From Danxiaibacter flavus (GTDB lineage: Bacteria > Bacteroidota > Bacteroidia > Chitinophagales > Chitinophagaceae), in NCBI RefSeq assembly GCF_041060425.1, contig NZ_JAULBC010000004.1, positions 248,001 to 312,000 on the forward strand: DNA of 64,000 bases, given 5' to 3'. Both the position numbers and the translations under genes were made by a program. The notes under the pieces were generated by a model that was given only the letters and a program-made list of their open reading frames with translations, made no database searches and was not told the DNA's origin. Within the stretch, counting starts at the first letter, position 1, and each line of letters begins with the position of its first letter. Positions 61,378-64,000 of this stretch are shown here, piece after piece.

Positions 61378-63189
61378 TTACCAGCCTGTATTTTGTACAA
61401 GCTGTTTATCGTTATTTATATCACCTGAGGGAATCGGAAATAAGTAATGCTGTTTATTGAACACACGTGTTTCGAAAACTGTCACTTTCAGAAAATCCGG
61501 CAGATCAGAACCTATGGTCAATCCATACATAGGACCGCCTTGCGTTTGTTCTGCAGTCTTCCACCTGCGCACATCAAAGTAGCGATGGTTTTCGAAGGCA
61601 AGTTCTACGCGCCTTTCCTTTCGAATTGCCAACCGCATCTCTGCCTGGTTTTCAGGTGCAGGCAGTGAAGCTGATCCATACTCCGGTACTCCGGCACGCA
61701 CTCTGATCAGGTTCAGGTATTTCAGAATATCCGCGTTGCCAGGATCACTTTCATTAAGACACTCTGCATAACTTAAATACACTTCAGCCAACCGCATTAA
61801 AATAAGCGTCCTGTTATTATTATCCCACTTTCCAAAACCCATAGCCTTGCGCACCACATATCCTGTTTTTGAATAATCATTGGACGTTTTAGAACGGCCT
61901 GAATTTCCGTTGTAAAACAGTTCGGTTATGATTTCTCCGTTCTGCGTATTAAGCCACAAACTACCGTTATACGTTATGTTTACATAAAACCGCGGTTCTC
62001 TGTTTGCCCAGGAATTGTAAGTACTTCTTGATCTTGTATCCATTGGCGCCTGAAAGTTGGAATAGCCAGTTGATTGATACCCTGAAAGCGGGTCATCAAT
62101 ACTTCTTCCATTCGCAGTAAAGAACGCATCAACCATATTCTGTGTAGCATCTATTGCAGTACCTCCTTTTGAATCGCGGTCACCGGGTGCTCCGGAATGA
62201 AATGGTGTTAAGGCATATTGCCACGGCGCAATAGAGCAGTCTACACGAATGAATATTGCTTCCTTATTCCAGTCTTTAATAATCGCGTTCTTGCAAGACA
62301 TGTATGGATCAATAACTCCATTCCTGAGCTCAACATTTAAATCATAAACAGAAGGAACAAACTGGTTGATAAATGCCAGGTAAGCATCAGCAGCTATTTT
62401 CCATTTGCTTCCATCATTAGTTTGGCTGATCAACTGCTTACCATCTTTATTTTGCAAAGCGGCATAATCCGCATTGCCGTTAAATAAAGGACTTGCTGCA
62501 TACATCAGCGCCTGTGCACGTATGGCATAGCAGACTCCTTTTGTAATACGGCCGCCATCCTGTTCGGTACTTGCATAAGTAATGGGAAGATCCTGGGCGG
62601 CCTTTTCCAACTCTTCAACCACATAGGCTGTGCATTCATCATACGTGTTGCGGGGGATCTGCAAATTGGCATCCACGGGAACCGGCTTTTCGCCCAACAA
62701 AATAACCGGACCATAAATACGCATCAGGTAAAAATAGAAGATTGCCCTTAGCGCTCTGGCCTCCGCTTTATGCATTGAAATCTGTTCAGGTGAAATGCCA
62801 TTAATCTTGTCTGCGTTCTCCAGAAAGATTCCGGCTGCCCTGATGGCCTGGTAATAGTTTGTCCAATAGTCAGATACCAGTCCGGTTGAAGCATCCCAAC
62901 TTCCGTTGTTTAGATTATTAGCAACACGGTCTGCCCAGCTAAGCTCTGCTTCATCAGATGCACATGTCCATACGCCGGCATTCTGATTGCCGCCAGCATC
63001 CCTTTGACCATATTCGTCCGGCACCCGGCTATAGATATTTGAAAGAAACTTGTTGGCAGTCTCCCAGGATTGAAAAGTACTTTCAAGAGAGATCTTTTCT
63101 TCGGGAACCTGGCTGAGGTATTTTTTACATGAAATACAAGCAAGGGAAACTACCAATACTGTATATATTATTCTTTTCATTTGTTGCAT
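61378..63189 (-). CDS. SusD/RagB-family outer-membrane lipoprotein
   Basis: Cell-surface glycan-binding lid of a SusC/D transporter. The 603 residues begin with a signal peptide and lipobox (IYTVLVVSLACISC|KK), YLSQVPEEKISLESTF, then the helical TPR-like N-terminal domain (AEARALRAIFYFYLMRIYGP) and the typical C-terminal words VYLSYAECLNESDPGNAD, YLNLIRVRAGVPEYG, IRKERRVELAFENHRYFDVR and LFPIPSGDINNDKQLVQNTG. ATG at 63189 or one three codons later may start it. It follows susC by seven bases. Confidence 0.94.
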   Translation of the reverse strand: MQQMKRIIYTVLVVSLACISCKKYLSQVPEEKISLESTFQSWETANKFLSNIYSRVPDEYGQRDAGGNQNAGVWTCASDEAELSWADRVANNLNNGSWDASTGLVSDYWTNYYQAIRAAGIFLENADKINGISPEQISMHKAEARALRAIFYFYLMRIYGPVILLGEKPVPVDANLQIPRNTYDECTAYVVEELEKAAQDLPITYASTEQDGGRITKGVCYAIRAQALMYAASPLFNGNADYAALQNKDGKQLISQTNDGSKWKIAADAYLAFINQFVPSVYDLNVELRNGVIDPYMSCKNAIIKDWNKEAIFIRVDCSIAPWQYALTPFHSGAPGDRDSKGGTAIDATQNMVDAFFTANGRSIDDPLSGYQSTGYSNFQAPMDTRSRSTYNSWANREPRFYVNITYNGSLWLNTQNGEIITELFYNGNSGRSKTSNDYSKTGYVVRKAMGFGKWDNNNRTLILMRLAEVYLSYAECLNESDPGNADILKYLNLIRVRAGVPEYGSASLPAPENQAEMRLAIRKERRVELAFENHRYFDVRRWKTAEQTQGGPMYGLTIGSDLPDFLKVTVFETRVFNKQHYLFPIPSGDINNDKQLVQNTGW

Positions 63190-63196
63190 TTTGGAT

Positions 63197-64000
63197 TTAA
63201 AATTTCAGGTTCACGCCAAGAGATATTACCCGCACATTCGGATAGTGCGTACCATTGTCCGAATTAAGTTCCGGATCCCACAGCTTAAACTTGCTAAAGG
63301 TGAGCAGGTTAATGCCCTGTAAGTATATCGCCGAATTTTTTACACCAACTCTTTTCAGCAAGGCTGCAGGGAGGTTATACGATATCATGGCTGATTTAAG
63401 ACGCATAAAACTTACGTCCTTCACCCACCATGAGCTCGTTTGATAATTGTTGGTGTTGTCTGAACCACCATATGCCAGCCGTGGATAAAAAGGATGAGGG
63501 TTTGGATTATCAGGCGTCCATCTGTCTTTGGCGATTTCAAAAACGTTACACAGCTCATCCTTAAACGGTGAAATAGCAGAACCTCCTATATGCCTGTCTG
63601 CATTGGCGATTCCCTGAAATAAAACTGCTACATTGAAAGCCTTATAGCCCACATTGAATCCGAAGCCATAAATAGTTGTTGGCACATCTCCCCTGCCGAT
63701 GTACGCCACATCCTGATAGTCAATTTTGCCATCGCTGTTAAGGTCCTTATACCTGATGTCACCAGGCAGAATTTTAGATTTATCGCCGCCAGGCACAGGA
63801 TTGTTATCTATGTCTTTCTGGTCCTTAAACAGGCCATCGGCGATGTATCCGAAACGTGCGAGGATATTGTGCCCACGTTTTTCCATCCAAGGATAATCCT
63901 GCGGCGGCATATCATTTTCTATCAACTTGTCTTTGTTATAGGTAAAGTTGCCACGCAAACCCAGGTTCACCTTGCCAATAGTTGTATTGTATTCGAGTGT
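63197..64000 (-). CDS. SusC/RagA-family TonB-dependent receptor (3' part)
   Basis: C-terminal end of a SusC-type outer-membrane importer; the frame is open to the last base of the window, so the gene continues beyond it. About 267 residues are visible, from EYNTTIGKVNLGLRGNFTYN on: barrel strands such as RGDVPTTIYGFGFNVGYKAF, the family-typical YIADGLFKDQKDIDNNPVPG, GDIRYKDLNSDGKIDYQDVA, WWVKDVSFMRLKSAMISYNL, and the last strand NVRVISLGVNLKF. It stops seven bases before susD, as is usual for this pair. Confidence 0.94.
   Translation of the reverse strand, partial: TLEYNTTIGKVNLGLRGNFTYNKDKLIENDMPPQDYPWMEKRGHNILARFGYIADGLFKDQKDIDNNPVPGGDKSKILPGDIRYKDLNSDGKIDYQDVAYIGRGDVPTTIYGFGFNVGYKAFNVAVLFQGIANADRHIGGSAISPFKDELCNVFEIAKDRWTPDNPNPHPFYPRLAYGGSDNTNNYQTSSWWVKDVSFMRLKSAMISYNLPAALLKRVGVKNSAIYLQGINLLTFSKFKLWDPELNSDNGTHYPNVRVISLGVNLKF

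Noticed and set aside
1..64000. tRNA, rRNA, riboswitch or prophage genes
   Set aside because: None could be recognised by eye on either strand; small RNAs cannot be excluded without a covariance-model search.

Overview
The window looks like chromosomal DNA of a Bacteroidota bacterium, most likely a member of the Chitinophagaceae (inference). It carries a SusC/SusD pair next to a mannanase, a long-type isoleucyl-tRNA synthetase, a DksA-like protein with a degenerate zinc finger and a basic N-terminal tail, an ATP synthase operon in the order B-E-F-H-A whose a subunit has a signal peptide, and promoter-like TAnnTTTG boxes. Almost every gene is a housekeeping or ordinary accessory gene. I see no phage, no CRISPR array, no transposase gene, no tRNA and no rRNA.

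Layout. 1-8 kb: the 3' part of ligA, then eno, a DivIC/FtsB division protein, a small unknown protein, nth, an exported amidohydrolase and ferritin. 8-21.8 kb: ileS with a DksA-like gene, an MsbA-type ABC exporter, rbfA with a LolC/E-type permease, an orphan transketolase N-terminal subunit, a WecA/MraY-type sugar-phosphate transferase, frr, a PPK2 kinase, mscL and scpA. 21.8-37 kb: a PepSY membrane protein, a large FAD/Fe-S oxidoreductase, a fasciclin lipoprotein, a three-gene operon of two membrane proteins and a winged-helix regulator, a TPR-like protein with a DoxX protein, a TonB-dependent receptor, PlsC and two unknown lipoproteins. 37.4-41.8 kb: atpBEFHA. 42-56.6 kb: a second ABC exporter, dnaB, rsmE, an L,D-transpeptidase, a GNAT-like protein, an SDR protein, dnaX and pdhC. 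57.6-64 kb: kdsB, then a polysaccharide utilisation locus on the minus strand (SusC, SusD, IPT/NHL lipoprotein, GH76) that probably targets alpha-mannan.

The unusual layer is between the genes. Many gaps hold degenerate short-period repeats, mostly of period 7, built on different core words: AGCT, GTAC, ACCT/AGGT, TTTTGA and ATTTGA, plus a period-8 GTAAG family. They begin at or within a few bases of stop codons of at least fifteen genes, in the same orientation relative to the gene where the family is directional, and in nth they run through the stop and encode the protein's tail. Three times they occur as one composite with fixed order AGCT - AGGT - GTAC. Two of these composites, each about 0.8 kb and including ~120-bp tandem units, lie in inverted orientation on both sides of a single GNAT-like gene. 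There is also a short element with inverted ends (two copies, one forming the end of plsC), a duplicated ~235-bp hairpin-rich element behind pdhC, and hairpin/repeat structures in the gaps of the ATP synthase operon.

All calls rest on reading motifs and gene context by eye. No database search was possible, so family names are recognition and functions are inferred from family knowledge.
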